A DNA stretch of 64,000 nucleotides from Arthrobacter sp. Bi83 (GTDB lineage: Bacteria; Actinomycetota; Actinomycetes; Actinomycetales; Micrococcaceae), in assembly GCF_918698095.1 (NCBI RefSeq), contig NZ_CAKKLY010000008.1:37128-101127 (forward strand). Reading direction: 5' to 3'. The translations under genes and the position numbers were made by a program. Under the pieces are notes generated by a model. It saw only the letters and a list, made by a program, of their open reading frames with translations, did no database searches and was not told where the DNA came from. Below, in pieces: positions 8,679 through 17,178 of the stretch (within the stretch, counting starts at the first letter, position 1; every line of letters begins with the position of its first letter).

Positions 8679-9032
8679 CTACCAGGCCAGGGACTGGGCG
8701 CGCCGGCGGATCTCGGTTTTGCGCCCTTCCCGCAGCGCGTCAACGGGGCGGCCGCGCAGCGAATCGTCGGGCGTAAAGAGCCAGGTGATGAGTTCTTCGT
8801 CTGAGTAGCCGGCATCGGACAAGACAATAATCGTGCCCTTGAGGCTTTCCACCACGTGTCCGTCCTGCAGGAAGGCCGCAGGCACGCACCGGATGCGGCG
8901 ATCGCCCACGCGGAGCGCGGCCAGCGCGCGTTCATCCAGCAGCCCGTGGACTTTGGTGATGGAAACGTCCAGCAGCTGGGCTACATCGGGCAGGGGCAAC
9001 CAGTCGCCAACAAGGCTTTCTACAGTACTCAC
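8679..9032 (-). CDS. Rv2175c-like winged-helix DNA-binding protein
   Basis: A 117-residue protein matching the Rv2175c family: an N-terminal helix-turn-helix (WLPLPDVAQLLDVSITKVHG, then LLDERALAALRVGDRRIRCV) and a C-terminal region with DEELITWLFTPDDSLRGRP. In Mycobacterium tuberculosis, Rv2175c is a DNA-binding substrate of the adjacent kinase PknL. The same neighbours are present here, with the kinase 1.7 kb away. The start is GTG 9032, with no clear Shine-Dalgarno site. It is convergent with the polyprenyl synthase. Phosphorylation by the nearby kinase is inferred from the mycobacterial pair. Confidence 0.88.
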   Translation of the reverse strand: MSTVESLVGDWLPLPDVAQLLDVSITKVHGLLDERALAALRVGDRRIRCVPAAFLQDGHVVESLKGTIIVLSDAGYSDEELITWLFTPDDSLRGRPVDALREGRKTEIRRRAQSLAW

Positions 9033-9284
9033 GGGTCAAGATTGCCATGACCGGCGCATGCACGCCTAGTCGGCGGGGTGCAGCCACGGTTTTTCGTTGA
9101 TTTCACAGCGCGACACACCAGAAAGCCTAACTTTCCGCATGCCAGGCAATTCTTGTGCTAAATGCAAAATCGTGAGAGATTCTCATAGACCACATTTGCA
9201 ACAAAAATAACTTGAGTAACACTAGTATCATTAGTCACACTGGCCTGACCGACAGCATTCGCCGCTGAGAAGAGGATCTTTCCC
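9033..9284. other. AT-rich divergent promoter region upstream of the LysM transglycosylase
   Basis: This 252-bp gap is markedly AT-richer than its surroundings, especially 9160-9235. It contains small inverted repeats GAAAG-CCTAA-CTTTC (9121-9135) and TGAGA-GAT-TCTCA (9173-9185). It must carry the promoters of the Rv2175c-like gene (minus) and of the transglycosylase (plus). No riboswitch could be recognised. Confidence 0.5.
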
Positions 9285-10607
9285 ATGACGACGACCCGCT
9301 CGCCAAAGCAGCCCCCCAGGCCGAGCCTTCCCATGATTGCAGCGACGACAGCAACGCTGCCTGCCGTCATGCTGTCCTCCCTGGCGCTCGCCCAGCCCGC
9401 CGCTGCGGACGCACAGCCCAGCGCGATTCCCGCAATGCTTGCTGCCGCCATGCAAGCCCAGGCAGCTGCGGCCAAAGCCGGCGTCATTCCCGCCGCGTCC
9501 GTTCCGGCCACCATTCCGGCCGGCTTGCAGCCTTCCCGTGCAACGCCTAGCAGCCATACGGTTGTCCGAGGCGATACGGTCAGCGGCATCGCCGGCCGCT
9601 ACGGCCTGAGCACATCGGGGGTGCTCAAGCTGAACAAGCTGAAACTCAACTCGGTGATTTATCCCGGCCAGAGGATCAAGTTGACTGCCGCCGCACCCGC
9701 CGCCAAGAAGGCACCGGTTGCCGCAGCCAGCACCGGCGGCAGAACGTATACCGTTAAATCCGGCGACACCCTGGGCGGCATCGCTGCCCGGCACGGTGTC
9801 AAGCTGTCCCAGGTACTGGGATGGAACCGCCTGAGCCTGTCGTCGGTCATCTACCCGGGACAGAAAATCAAGATCGGCGCCGGGGTGGCAGTGTCGCCCG
9901 CTTCGGCCAGCCCGGCTCCCGCTGCCCAGGCCTCATCCCGGTCCTACACCATCAAGTCCGGGGATACGCTGTCCGGAATTGCTGCACGGCACGGAGTCCG
10001 GCTTGCCGACATCCTGGCGGCGAACCGGCTCAAGGTAACCAGCATCATCTACCCCGGTCACAAGCTGGTCATCCCGGGGAAGTCCACCGGCGCACTCCAG
10101 CCGGCATCCAGCGTCACTCCGTTGGTGCCCAGTTCCTTCCTTGGCTACACCTACCCCGCGGCAGTAGTGAGCTCCGCCAACAAGAACAAGGCACTGCTCA
10201 ACGCGTCGCCGGTGCCGACATTGGCGCAGATGCAGTCCATCGTGGCCGATACAGCCCGGCGCATGGGAGTGGACCCTGCCCTCGCCAAAGCCTTCGCCTA
10301 CCAGGAGTCGGGGTTCAACCAGCGCGCCGTGTCCCCTGCCAATGCCATCGGCACCATGCAGGTCATACCCTCCTCGGGCGAGTGGGCATCCGATCTTGTC
10401 GGGCGGAAGCTCAACCTGCTTGACCCGTACGATAACGCGACCGCCGGCGTGGCCATCATCCGGCAGCTCATCCGCACAAGCAAGAACACGGACTACGCAA
10501 TCGCCGGCTACTACCAGGGTCAGTATTCAGTCAGCAAGCACGGCATGTACTCCGATACCAAGGCCTACGTTGCGGCCATCAAGGCGCACCGGAAGACTTT
10601 CAGCTAA
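9285..10607 (+). CDS. Secreted LysM-repeat lytic transglycosylase
   Basis: A 440-residue cell-wall hydrolase. A signal peptide is followed by three LysM modules (about 89-133, 155-199, 222-266), each with a core like VKSGDTLGGIAARHGVKL and YPGQKIKI. A C-terminal SLT-type domain (about 310-440) contains AYQESGFN with probable catalytic Glu341 and IGTMQVIPSSGEWASDLVG. It should bind peptidoglycan through LysM and cleave glycan strands. ATG 9285 has AAGAGGA upstream. It lies between the Rv2175c-like and PASTA kinase genes, where mycobacteria have no such gene. Confidence 0.92.
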   Translation: MTTTRSPKQPPRPSLPMIAATTATLPAVMLSSLALAQPAAADAQPSAIPAMLAAAMQAQAAAAKAGVIPAASVPATIPAGLQPSRATPSSHTVVRGDTVSGIAGRYGLSTSGVLKLNKLKLNSVIYPGQRIKLTAAAPAAKKAPVAAASTGGRTYTVKSGDTLGGIAARHGVKLSQVLGWNRLSLSSVIYPGQKIKIGAGVAVSPASASPAPAAQASSRSYTIKSGDTLSGIAARHGVRLADILAANRLKVTSIIYPGHKLVIPGKSTGALQPASSVTPLVPSSFLGYTYPAAVVSSANKNKALLNASPVPTLAQMQSIVADTARRMGVDPALAKAFAYQESGFNQRAVSPANAIGTMQVIPSSGEWASDLVGRKLNLLDPYDNATAGVAIIRQLIRTSKNTDYAIAGYYQGQYSVSKHGMYSDTKAYVAAIKAHRKTFS

Positions 10608-10658
10608 ACCCCCCGGCGCCCCCATCCGCGTGGTGCAGGGGCCGCTGCGGATAACGAT

Positions 10659-10691
10659 ACGGGTCCGGATCGCATGTTGATTCGGACCCGT
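10659..10691 (+). terminator. Terminator after the LysM transglycosylase
   Basis: A 13-bp stem with one G-T pair (ACGGGTCCGGATC / GATTCGGACCCGT) and a 7-base loop, followed by TTCC. It sits 51 bp after the stop and just before the kinase promoter. Confidence 0.65.
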
Positions 10692-10705
10692 TTCCGTGCA
10701 GCAAT

Positions 10706-10718
10706 TAGGATCGTAGGG
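10706..10718 (+). promoter_or_regulatory. Probable -10 element of a leaderless kinase transcript
   Basis: TAGGAT at 10706-10711 is a good actinobacterial -10 and ends six bases before the GTG at 10718. There is no Shine-Dalgarno sequence, which suggests transcription begins at the start codon. The -35 is not clear. Confidence 0.5.
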
Positions 10719-12868
10719 TGCAGGAAAACGTGTCGGACAGTCTTGTTGGTTCCCTGGTGGATAATCGCTACCGGGTCAATTCCAGGCTGGCAAGGGGCGG
10801 AATGTCCACCGTGTACCTGGCAACGGACCAACGGCTCGACCGCGAAGTGGCACTGAAGGTCCTCCACCCGCACCTGGTCAATGACGGTAATTTCCTTGAC
10901 CGCCTGGCCCGCGAAGCACGGGCTGCCGCCAAGCTGTCCCACCCCCATGTGGTGGGTGTCCTCGACCAGGGGCACGACGGCCGGACGGCCTACCTGGTAA
11001 TGGAGTACATCAAGGGCCACACCCTCCGGGACGTCATCAACGCAAAGGGCGCCCTCTCGCCCCGGCTCGCCCTCGCCCTCATCGATCCTGTCGTGGAAGG
11101 CCTCGGCGCCGCCCATGCAGCGGGACTCATTCACCGGGACGTCAAACCGGAGAACGTGCTGATAGCCGAAGACGGCCGGATAAAAATCGGCGACTTCGGA
11201 CTGGCGAGGGCAGTCACCGCCACCACGAGTACCGGGACGCTGATCGGCACGGTGGCCTATCTGTCACCAGAGTTGGTGCTGGGCAAACCGGCCGATGCAC
11301 GCAGTGACATTTACTCCACCGGAATCATGCTTTTCGAGATGCTCACCGGCCGGCAGCCCTTCGACGGTGAAGTCCCGATCCAGGTGGCCTACCAGCACGT
11401 GAATTCGACGGTTGGGCCACCTTCCGGGTTCGCCCCCGGGCTCGCTGAAGAAGTCGACGAGCTCGTGCAGTGGTGCACCGCGAACGATCCCGAAAAACGT
11501 CCCGTGGACGGCAATGCACTGCTCTCCGAACTGCGGCACATCCGCACCAACCTCACCGACACGGAGCTTGACCTGCAACCCCCGGCAGCCCTCCATGCCG
11601 CGGAGGCAGCCGGCGCGGAGCCGGAGATGGGCGCGCGCGGACGCACCGGCGCAGCAGGACCCGTCCCGCCACAGCCGCCGATGCCACAGCGGCCGGCCGC
11701 CGTGAACCATACCGAACTGCTGAGTCCGGTACAGCGGCCCACGGAAATCATTTCGCACACGAGCAACCCCACAGCGGTCTTCCCCCATGCCCGGCAGCTG
11801 CCCCCGGCCTTCGGGCTGGAGCCGCCCGAAACCGACGACGCCGCGCCCGCTGCCCTGGGTTCCAGGGAAGCCGGCGACAGGGAACTGAGCAAGAGGGAAC
11901 AGCGGAAACAGGACCGCGTCGGCGAAAGGGCGCGCTCCCGGGCCGCCGCAACCCCGCTGCGCACGCTGCGCGAAGGCAACTCACGGCGCCGTGGCGCTCT
12001 CTGGATCGTGATTCTGGTCATCGCGGCCCTCCTGGCCACCGGCGCAGGCTGGTTCTTCGGCATGGGTCCGGGTTCCCCCGGCACCGTGCCCTCAGTAGCG
12101 AACAGGACCGTGGCCGAGGCGCAGCAACTCCTCCGCACGGCCGGCTTTCAGTCGAGCACCCAGGATGTTTTCGACGACGACGTCCGTGCAGGGCTGGTCG
12201 TGGGGTCGGAGCCAGATGCCGGAACGGAGATCCGCAAATTCCAGCAGGTCTCACTCTTCGTCTCCAAGGGCCCGCAGCTTTTCCCGCTTCCCGTGCTGTC
12301 AGGCAAGTCCTTGGAAACGGCCAAGTCAGCCCTCAACGGCTCTGAAATGGCCCTGGGAAAGATCACCGAGAAGTTCGATGAAGAAGCGGCGGCAGGCACA
12401 GTCCTCGGCCAGTCCCCCGCGGCGGGAACACAAGTCAGGCACGGAACGCCCGTGAGCCTCACAGTTTCCAAAGGCCCGCAGCCCATACCCGTACCGGATG
12501 TGCGCGGCGAGGAGAAGGAATCTGCCGTCCAGGCCATCGAGGCGGCCGGGCTGAAGGCGGTAGTCGCGAAGGACACCGTGCATGACCGGAACGTTCCGAA
12601 GGGCGCCGTCGTCAACCAGGAGCCGGCGTCTGGCAATCTGACGCGGGGCCAGGCCATAACTCTGACCATCTCCGACGGACCGAAGCTCGTGAAGGTGCCG
12701 AACTACATCGGCAAGCAGGCCAGCGATGCCCGCGAAGCACTGGAGAAGCGCGGCTTCGAAGTCCGCGTCAACAACATCCTGGGCGGGTTCTTCGGCACGG
12801 TCCGGGACCAGGATCCGGTGGACACCGAGGTACCTGAGGGATCAGTCGTGACGCTCACGGTCGTCTAA
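10718..12868 (+). CDS. pknL: Transmembrane Ser/Thr protein kinase with four PASTA domains (PknL locus)
   Basis: Eukaryotic-like kinase of 716 residues. The kinase domain (about 17-280) has the glycine loop LARGGMSTVY, Lys47 in VALKVL, the catalytic loop HRDVKPENVL (Asp141) and DFG at 159-161. Thr/Ser residues at 167-174 form the likely activation loop. A Pro/Ala-rich linker leads to a transmembrane helix at about 426-448, then four PASTA domains to the C-terminus, which in this family sense muropeptides or lipid II. Neighbours (Rv2175c-like gene, polyprenyl synthase, aroG) match the mycobacterial pknL locus. M. tuberculosis PknL lacks PASTA domains, so the symbol is locus-based; the architecture is also PknB-like. 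Confidence 0.9.
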   Translation: MQENVSDSLVGSLVDNRYRVNSRLARGGMSTVYLATDQRLDREVALKVLHPHLVNDGNFLDRLAREARAAAKLSHPHVVGVLDQGHDGRTAYLVMEYIKGHTLRDVINAKGALSPRLALALIDPVVEGLGAAHAAGLIHRDVKPENVLIAEDGRIKIGDFGLARAVTATTSTGTLIGTVAYLSPELVLGKPADARSDIYSTGIMLFEMLTGRQPFDGEVPIQVAYQHVNSTVGPPSGFAPGLAEEVDELVQWCTANDPEKRPVDGNALLSELRHIRTNLTDTELDLQPPAALHAAEAAGAEPEMGARGRTGAAGPVPPQPPMPQRPAAVNHTELLSPVQRPTEIISHTSNPTAVFPHARQLPPAFGLEPPETDDAAPAALGSREAGDRELSKREQRKQDRVGERARSRAAATPLRTLREGNSRRRGALWIVILVIAALLATGAGWFFGMGPGSPGTVPSVANRTVAEAQQLLRTAGFQSSTQDVFDDDVRAGLVVGSEPDAGTEIRKFQQVSLFVSKGPQLFPLPVLSGKSLETAKSALNGSEMALGKITEKFDEEAAAGTVLGQSPAAGTQVRHGTPVSLTVSKGPQPIPVPDVRGEEKESAVQAIEAAGLKAVVAKDTVHDRNVPKGAVVNQEPASGNLTRGQAITLTISDGPKLVKVPNYIGKQASDAREALEKRGFEVRVNNILGGFFGTVRDQDPVDTEVPEGSVVTLTVV

Positions 12869-13001
12869 CCGTTCCAGAGCATTGGCCCGTCCCCGGCGTC
12901 TGGCCCACGACATGCCTGCGGGCCCCGGGACATGCCCGGAGCCCGCCAGGGAACCGCTTGGAGTTAGTGCCGGGACGCTTCTACGGTGCCCGGCCTCCCC
13001 T

Positions 13002-14393
13002 TTAGTGCCGGGACAGGGCCCCGGCCACGAGGAATGCCATCTCCAGGGACTGCATGTGATTCAGGCGCGGATCGCACACCGACTCGTAGCGGTCCAGGAA
13101 GGCTTCCTGATCGATGGGGTCGGCGCCGCCCAGGCATTCGGCAACATCGTCACCAGTCATTTCGACGTGCAGGCCGCCCGGAATCGTGCCCAGGGCATGG
13201 TGCACTTCGAAGAAGCCGCGGACCTCATCGATGACGTCGTCGAAGTTGCGGGTCTTGTAGCCGTTCGGCGACGTGACGGTGTTCCCGTGCATCGGATCGG
13301 TGACCCACAGGACCTTCGCGCCGGACGCCGTGACCCTTTCCACGATCGCGGGAAGCTTTTCGCGGATGTTGCCCGCACCCATGCGGGTGATGAAGGTCAG
13401 ACGGCCGGGTTCGCGGTCCGGATCCAGCTTGTCGATCAGCCGCAGGGCATCGTCACCGCTGGTGGACGGGCCGAGCTTTACACCGATCGGATTGCGCACA
13501 CGCGAGAGGAAATCGACGTGCGCGTGGTCCAGTTCGCGGGTGCGCTCACCGATCCACAGGAAGTGCGCGGAGGTGTCATAGGGGAAGCCGGTGCGCGAAT
13601 CGATGCGGGTCAGGGCACGTTCGTAGTCGAGCAGCAGCGCCTCGTGGCTGGCGTAGAACTCCACACGCTTCAGCGCCTCGAAGTCTGCGCCACAGGACGC
13701 CATGAACTTGATGGCACGGTCGATGTCCCGTGCCAGCGATTCGTAACGCGCGTGGGCGGGGTTCTCGGTGAAGCCCTTGTTCCACTGGTGCACGAGGCGA
13801 AGGTCCGCGAAGCCGCCCTGGGTGAAGGCACGGATCAGGTTCAGCGTGGAAGCGGAGGTGTGGTAGGCCCTGAGCATCCGGCTGGCATCGTGGCCCCGGG
13901 ATTCGGGGGTGAAGTCGTACCCGTTGACGATGTCCCCGCGGTAGGCCGGAAGGGTCACGCCATCGCGGGTTTCATCGTTCGAGGAGCGCGGCTTGGCGAA
14001 CTGGCCCGCCATCCGGCCCATCTTGATTACCGGCATTGCGGCACCATACGTGAGGACCACTGCCATCTGCAGGATCGTTTTCACGCGGGCGCTGATCTTG
14101 TCCGCCGTAGCGTCCCCGAACGTCTCGGCGCAGTCTCCGCCCTGGAGCAGGAAAGCTTTGCCCTGCGCGGCGGCGGCGAGCCGTTCGCGGAGAACGTCGA
14201 CTTCACCGGCGAAAACGAGGGGCGGGAGCACCGACAGTTCACCGACGGATGCGTCGAAGACGTCCCTGTCCTGCCACGTGGGCTGCTGCGAGATGGGAAG
14301 GTCCCGCCAGTTGTCCAGTCCCGGATAATTAGCGGCACCGCTCTGTGCGGTGCTGGTCAGGGAAGAGGCCGGTTTTGCAGATAGCTCAGTCAC
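13002..14393 (-). CDS. aroG: Class II 3-deoxy-D-arabino-heptulosonate 7-phosphate synthase
   Basis: First step of the shikimate pathway: phosphoenolpyruvate plus erythrose 4-phosphate to DAHP. The plant-like class II (AroA-II) family is clear from QQPTWQD, FLLQGGDCAETFGD, KMGRMAGQFAKPRS, CGADFEALKRVEFYASHEAL and GNTVTSPNGYKTR. I chose GTG 14393, giving 463 residues, close to the 462 of M. tuberculosis AroG; an in-frame GTG at 14468 would add 25 residues of low complexity. No Shine-Dalgarno precedes either, and TAGTCT eight bases upstream suggests a leaderless transcript. It is convergent with the kinase gene, as in the mycobacterial pknL-aroG region. Confidence 0.95.
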   Translation of the reverse strand: MTELSAKPASSLTSTAQSGAANYPGLDNWRDLPISQQPTWQDRDVFDASVGELSVLPPLVFAGEVDVLRERLAAAAQGKAFLLQGGDCAETFGDATADKISARVKTILQMAVVLTYGAAMPVIKMGRMAGQFAKPRSSNDETRDGVTLPAYRGDIVNGYDFTPESRGHDASRMLRAYHTSASTLNLIRAFTQGGFADLRLVHQWNKGFTENPAHARYESLARDIDRAIKFMASCGADFEALKRVEFYASHEALLLDYERALTRIDSRTGFPYDTSAHFLWIGERTRELDHAHVDFLSRVRNPIGVKLGPSTSGDDALRLIDKLDPDREPGRLTFITRMGAGNIREKLPAIVERVTASGAKVLWVTDPMHGNTVTSPNGYKTRNFDDVIDEVRGFFEVHHALGTIPGGLHVEMTGDDVAECLGGADPIDQEAFLDRYESVCDPRLNHMQSLEMAFLVAGALSRH

Positions 14394-14490
14394 ACTACTA
14401 AGACTAGTTGCCGGAGCGGGCATCCGGACACCCGACCTGTCATTGACCGGAGGCTGGGCGTCATACACCTATGCCGAGCGCAAGGGGCGC

Positions 14491-15462
14491 CTAGGCACTG
14501 CGGGAGGATCCGGCGTCGTTCTCCCCACTTGGCTCGTGCCGGGAGCCTCGTCCGGGAGTTTCCCCGGGCGCGGCATCAGGTCCGCCGGCAGGGGCCGGTT
14601 CCCCTGCATTAGGCTCCCCGGCATTAAGCTCCCCGGCAACCTGCGCGGATCCATCCGGCGGGATGTCACCGCGAGCGTCACGGGCAGCGGAGGCGCCCGG
14701 CGGGGTGTCACCCGCCGGGGTCGCGTTGGTCGGGATCCCGCCAGACGGGGTCTCAGCGGACGGGGCCGCGGCGGAGGGGCCCTTCCCCGCCAGCCGCAGC
14801 TTGACCACGGCGGCATATTCATCCACGTATTCCTGCCCGGAGAGGCGCATGAGCTCATACATGATTTCATCGGTTACCGATCGCTGGATCAGCCGGTCTT
14901 CCGCCATGCCCTGATACCGGCTGAAATCCAAAGGTTCGCCGAAGATCATGCCAATGCGGCGGATGTTGGGCAGCCGTTTTCCGATCGGCTGGACCTTGTC
15001 CGTACCGATCATCGCCACCGGAATCACGGGCACCCCGGCCTGGAGTGCCAACCGGGCCACCCCCACTTTGCCCCGGTACAGGCGGGCATCAGGGCTTCGT
15101 GTCCCCTCGGGATAGATCCCCAGCAGTCCCCCGCTGGTCAGCACGTCCATGCCTGTCTCCAGCGAGGCCGCGGATGCAGCACCACCGGAGCGGTCCATGG
15201 GGAGCTGGTTGGTGAGCCGGAAGAACAGGGCCGTCATCCGGCCCTTGAGCCCTGTGCCGGTGAAGTACTCCGATTTGGCCAGGAAAATCACGGGCCGGGG
15301 CACCATGAGCGGCATGAAGATGGAATCCGAAAAGGACAGGTGGTTGGAGGCAATAATCGCCGCGCCCTCGGCCGGCACGTTGTCCAGTCCCTTGACCCAA
15401 GGCCGGAAGAGGGTGCGGAGCACCGGACCCAGGAAGACCCTTTTCATGACCCAATAGAACAC
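14491..15462 (-). CDS. 1-acyl-sn-glycerol-3-phosphate acyltransferase family protein (PlsC-like) with disordered tail
   Basis: Transfers acyl groups to lysophosphatidate or a related acceptor at the inner membrane. It has 323 residues with the HX4D motif NHLSFSD (His41, Asp46) and the acceptor motif YPEGTRS near 120. The last 90 or so residues are Ala/Gly/Pro/Ser/Asp-rich repeats such as AGEPNAGEP, not part of the fold. GTG 15462 is chosen because GGAGGGG lies nine bases upstream; a 19-codon extension lacks support. The position after aroG matches the mycobacterial Rv2182c acyltransferase. Confidence 0.9.
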   Translation of the reverse strand: MFYWVMKRVFLGPVLRTLFRPWVKGLDNVPAEGAAIIASNHLSFSDSIFMPLMVPRPVIFLAKSEYFTGTGLKGRMTALFFRLTNQLPMDRSGGAASAASLETGMDVLTSGGLLGIYPEGTRSPDARLYRGKVGVARLALQAGVPVIPVAMIGTDKVQPIGKRLPNIRRIGMIFGEPLDFSRYQGMAEDRLIQRSVTDEIMYELMRLSGQEYVDEYAAVVKLRLAGKGPSAAAPSAETPSGGIPTNATPAGDTPPGASAARDARGDIPPDGSAQVAGELNAGEPNAGEPAPAGGPDAAPGETPGRGSRHEPSGENDAGSSRSA

Positions 15463-15574
15463 GTGTCCAAACCCCTCCGGAAGGCAACTGGCAGGCGCTC
15501 CAAAGGACCCGGCCAGCACTGCAATGCAACCCTACTCTAGTGAGATTTAGGCGTAACAGTGACACGATGGTCTC

Positions 15575-16363
15575 ATGACAGAAAGCAGCGACCGGACCAC
15601 GCCCGCCGCTTTCAGCTACCCGGGCCATGGCCCGAATGCGCGCATCGGAATCGCCATCTGCCATGGCTTCACCGGCAGCCCCTTGAGCATCCTTCCTTGG
15701 GCGGAATACCTGGCAGAACGGGGCTTCGCGGTCTCTGTACCGCTGTTGCCCGGCCACGGGACGCGGTGGCAGGATCTGGCCCGCACTGGCTGGGGCGACT
15801 GGTTCGGCGCCTTTGACAAGGCGTATCTGGAGCTTGCCGCCAAGACCGACGACTGCTATGTGGCCGGCTTGTCCATGGGCGGCGCCATCGCACTGCTGAC
15901 TGCCGCCCGCCGGGATGTGTCAGGCGTGGCCGTGGTCAACCCGGGACTGAGTTTCTATGACCGCCGGGTCCGGGTCATCGGACTGCTCAAGTACTTCCAG
16001 CGGACCACGGTTCCCATTGAAGAGGAAAATCCGACGGCGTCCCGCACCGAAGACGGCGACTACTCACGGACGCCGCTGGCAGCGGTCCATCAGCTGAAAA
16101 GGCTCTTCGCGGCCGCTGTCCGCGGACTCCCCAGGATCAAGGCGCCGGTGCTGGTTTTCAAGTCAGTGAACGACATCGTGGTGCCGCCCACGTCCCTGGC
16201 TATGGTCAGGAAGGGTCTCGGATCAACCTGCCTTGAGGTCGTTTGGCTTCAACACAGCGGCCACGTTGCGACGCTGGATGTCGACGCCCGGGAAATTTTC
16301 GAAGCGTCCGCGCGGTTCTTTCAGGTGCACGCACGAAGCCACGTATCGTCGGAGAAGTCATGA
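15575..16363 (+). CDS. Alpha/beta hydrolase, carboxylesterase or monoacylglycerol lipase type (copy 1)
   Basis: A 262-residue serine esterase. The oxyanion segment CHGFTGSPLS is near residue 30; the nucleophile elbow is GLSMGG with Ser100; the likely acid and base are Asp in FKSVNDIVVPP and His in LQHSGHVATLD. The arrangement resembles Est30-type carboxylesterases and bacterial monoacylglycerol lipases. There is no signal peptide, so it is cytoplasmic. It overlaps the next gene by ATGA and is divergent from plsC, suggesting acylglycerol turnover. The exact substrate is unknown. Confidence 0.88.
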   Translation: MTESSDRTTPAAFSYPGHGPNARIGIAICHGFTGSPLSILPWAEYLAERGFAVSVPLLPGHGTRWQDLARTGWGDWFGAFDKAYLELAAKTDDCYVAGLSMGGAIALLTAARRDVSGVAVVNPGLSFYDRRVRVIGLLKYFQRTTVPIEEENPTASRTEDGDYSRTPLAAVHQLKRLFAAAVRGLPRIKAPVLVFKSVNDIVVPPTSLAMVRKGLGSTCLEVVWLQHSGHVATLDVDAREIFEASARFFQVHARSHVSSEKS

Positions 16364-17178
16364 GCATAGTTCCGGACCACAGTCCGTTCAGCAGCCCCTT
16401 TTCCGGCGAGGGCCCGAGTGTCGGCGTCGCACTCTCGCACGGGTTCACCGGCAGTCCGCACGCGGTGCGGGCCTGGGCAGCGGCGTTTGCCTTAGCCGGC
16501 TTCGCCGTCCGCATGCCGCTGCTTCCCGGTCATGGCACCACCTGGCAGGAACTGGCGCGAAGCCGCTGGCCGGAGTGGCATGACGCCATGGATGCGGCGT
16601 ACCTGGAACTTGATGCCGAGTGCGACCAGGTCTTCTCGGCGGGCATCTCAATGGGCGGCGCCCTGGCCCTTCGTATCGCCGCCACCCGGCCGGTTGCCGG
16701 CACCATCCTCGTCAATCCCGCACTTGTCATCGACGATCCCCGCGCCCCGCTGGCCGGAATCCTCAAGCTGGTGCTCAAGAGCACGCCGTCCATAGGAAAC
16801 GACATCCTCAAACCGGGCATTGACGAGGGCGCCTACGCCAGAACCCCCGTGGCGGCGGCCCATGAACTCAACAAGATGTTCAAGGACACCCGCAAGCTGT
16901 TGCCGCGCATTACAGCCCCGGTGCACGTGTTCCGCTCCACGGTGGACCACGTCGTTTCCGACTCGAGCATCGTAGCCCTTCGGCGCGGCCTGACCCGCGC
17001 GCCCCTGCAGTTGACCAAACTTGAGAACAGCTATCACGTAGCGACCCTCGATAACGACGCCGAGCAGATCTTCAGCGGCTCGGTGGACTTCATCCGTGAC
17101 GTTCTCGCGCAGACCCGCCCGGGTCTGAAGCAGTCCGCGACAGCAAGCCAGAAGGGCGAGCCCGATGAACAGGCCTGA
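16360..17178 (+). CDS. Alpha/beta hydrolase, carboxylesterase or monoacylglycerol lipase type (copy 2)
   Basis: A 272-residue paralogue of the preceding gene. It has the same SHGFTGSPH segment, a nucleophile elbow GISMGG (Ser97), Asp in FRSTVDHVVSD and His in ENSYHVATLD, plus the shared MPLLPGHGTTWQELAR stretch. The ATG at 16360 overlaps the stop of copy 1, so translation is coupled. Its C-terminal 20 residues are Lys/Gln/Ser-rich. A tandem duplication with divergence is the simplest origin; different chain-length specificity is possible but not shown. Confidence 0.87.
   Translation: MSIVPDHSPFSSPFSGEGPSVGVALSHGFTGSPHAVRAWAAAFALAGFAVRMPLLPGHGTTWQELARSRWPEWHDAMDAAYLELDAECDQVFSAGISMGGALALRIAATRPVAGTILVNPALVIDDPRAPLAGILKLVLKSTPSIGNDILKPGIDEGAYARTPVAAAHELNKMFKDTRKLLPRITAPVHVFRSTVDHVVSDSSIVALRRGLTRAPLQLTKLENSYHVATLDNDAEQIFSGSVDFIRDVLAQTRPGLKQSATASQKGEPDEQA

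Noticed and set aside
9033..9284. c-di-AMP (ydaO-type) riboswitch before the LysM transglycosylase
   Set aside because: Such riboswitches precede wall hydrolases in actinobacteria, but the gap is too AT-rich and lacks the conserved G-rich elements.
12882..14384. 500-codon plus-strand frame opposite aroG
   Set aside because: Antisense to a complete class II DAHP synthase; no ribosome-binding site or recognisable domain.
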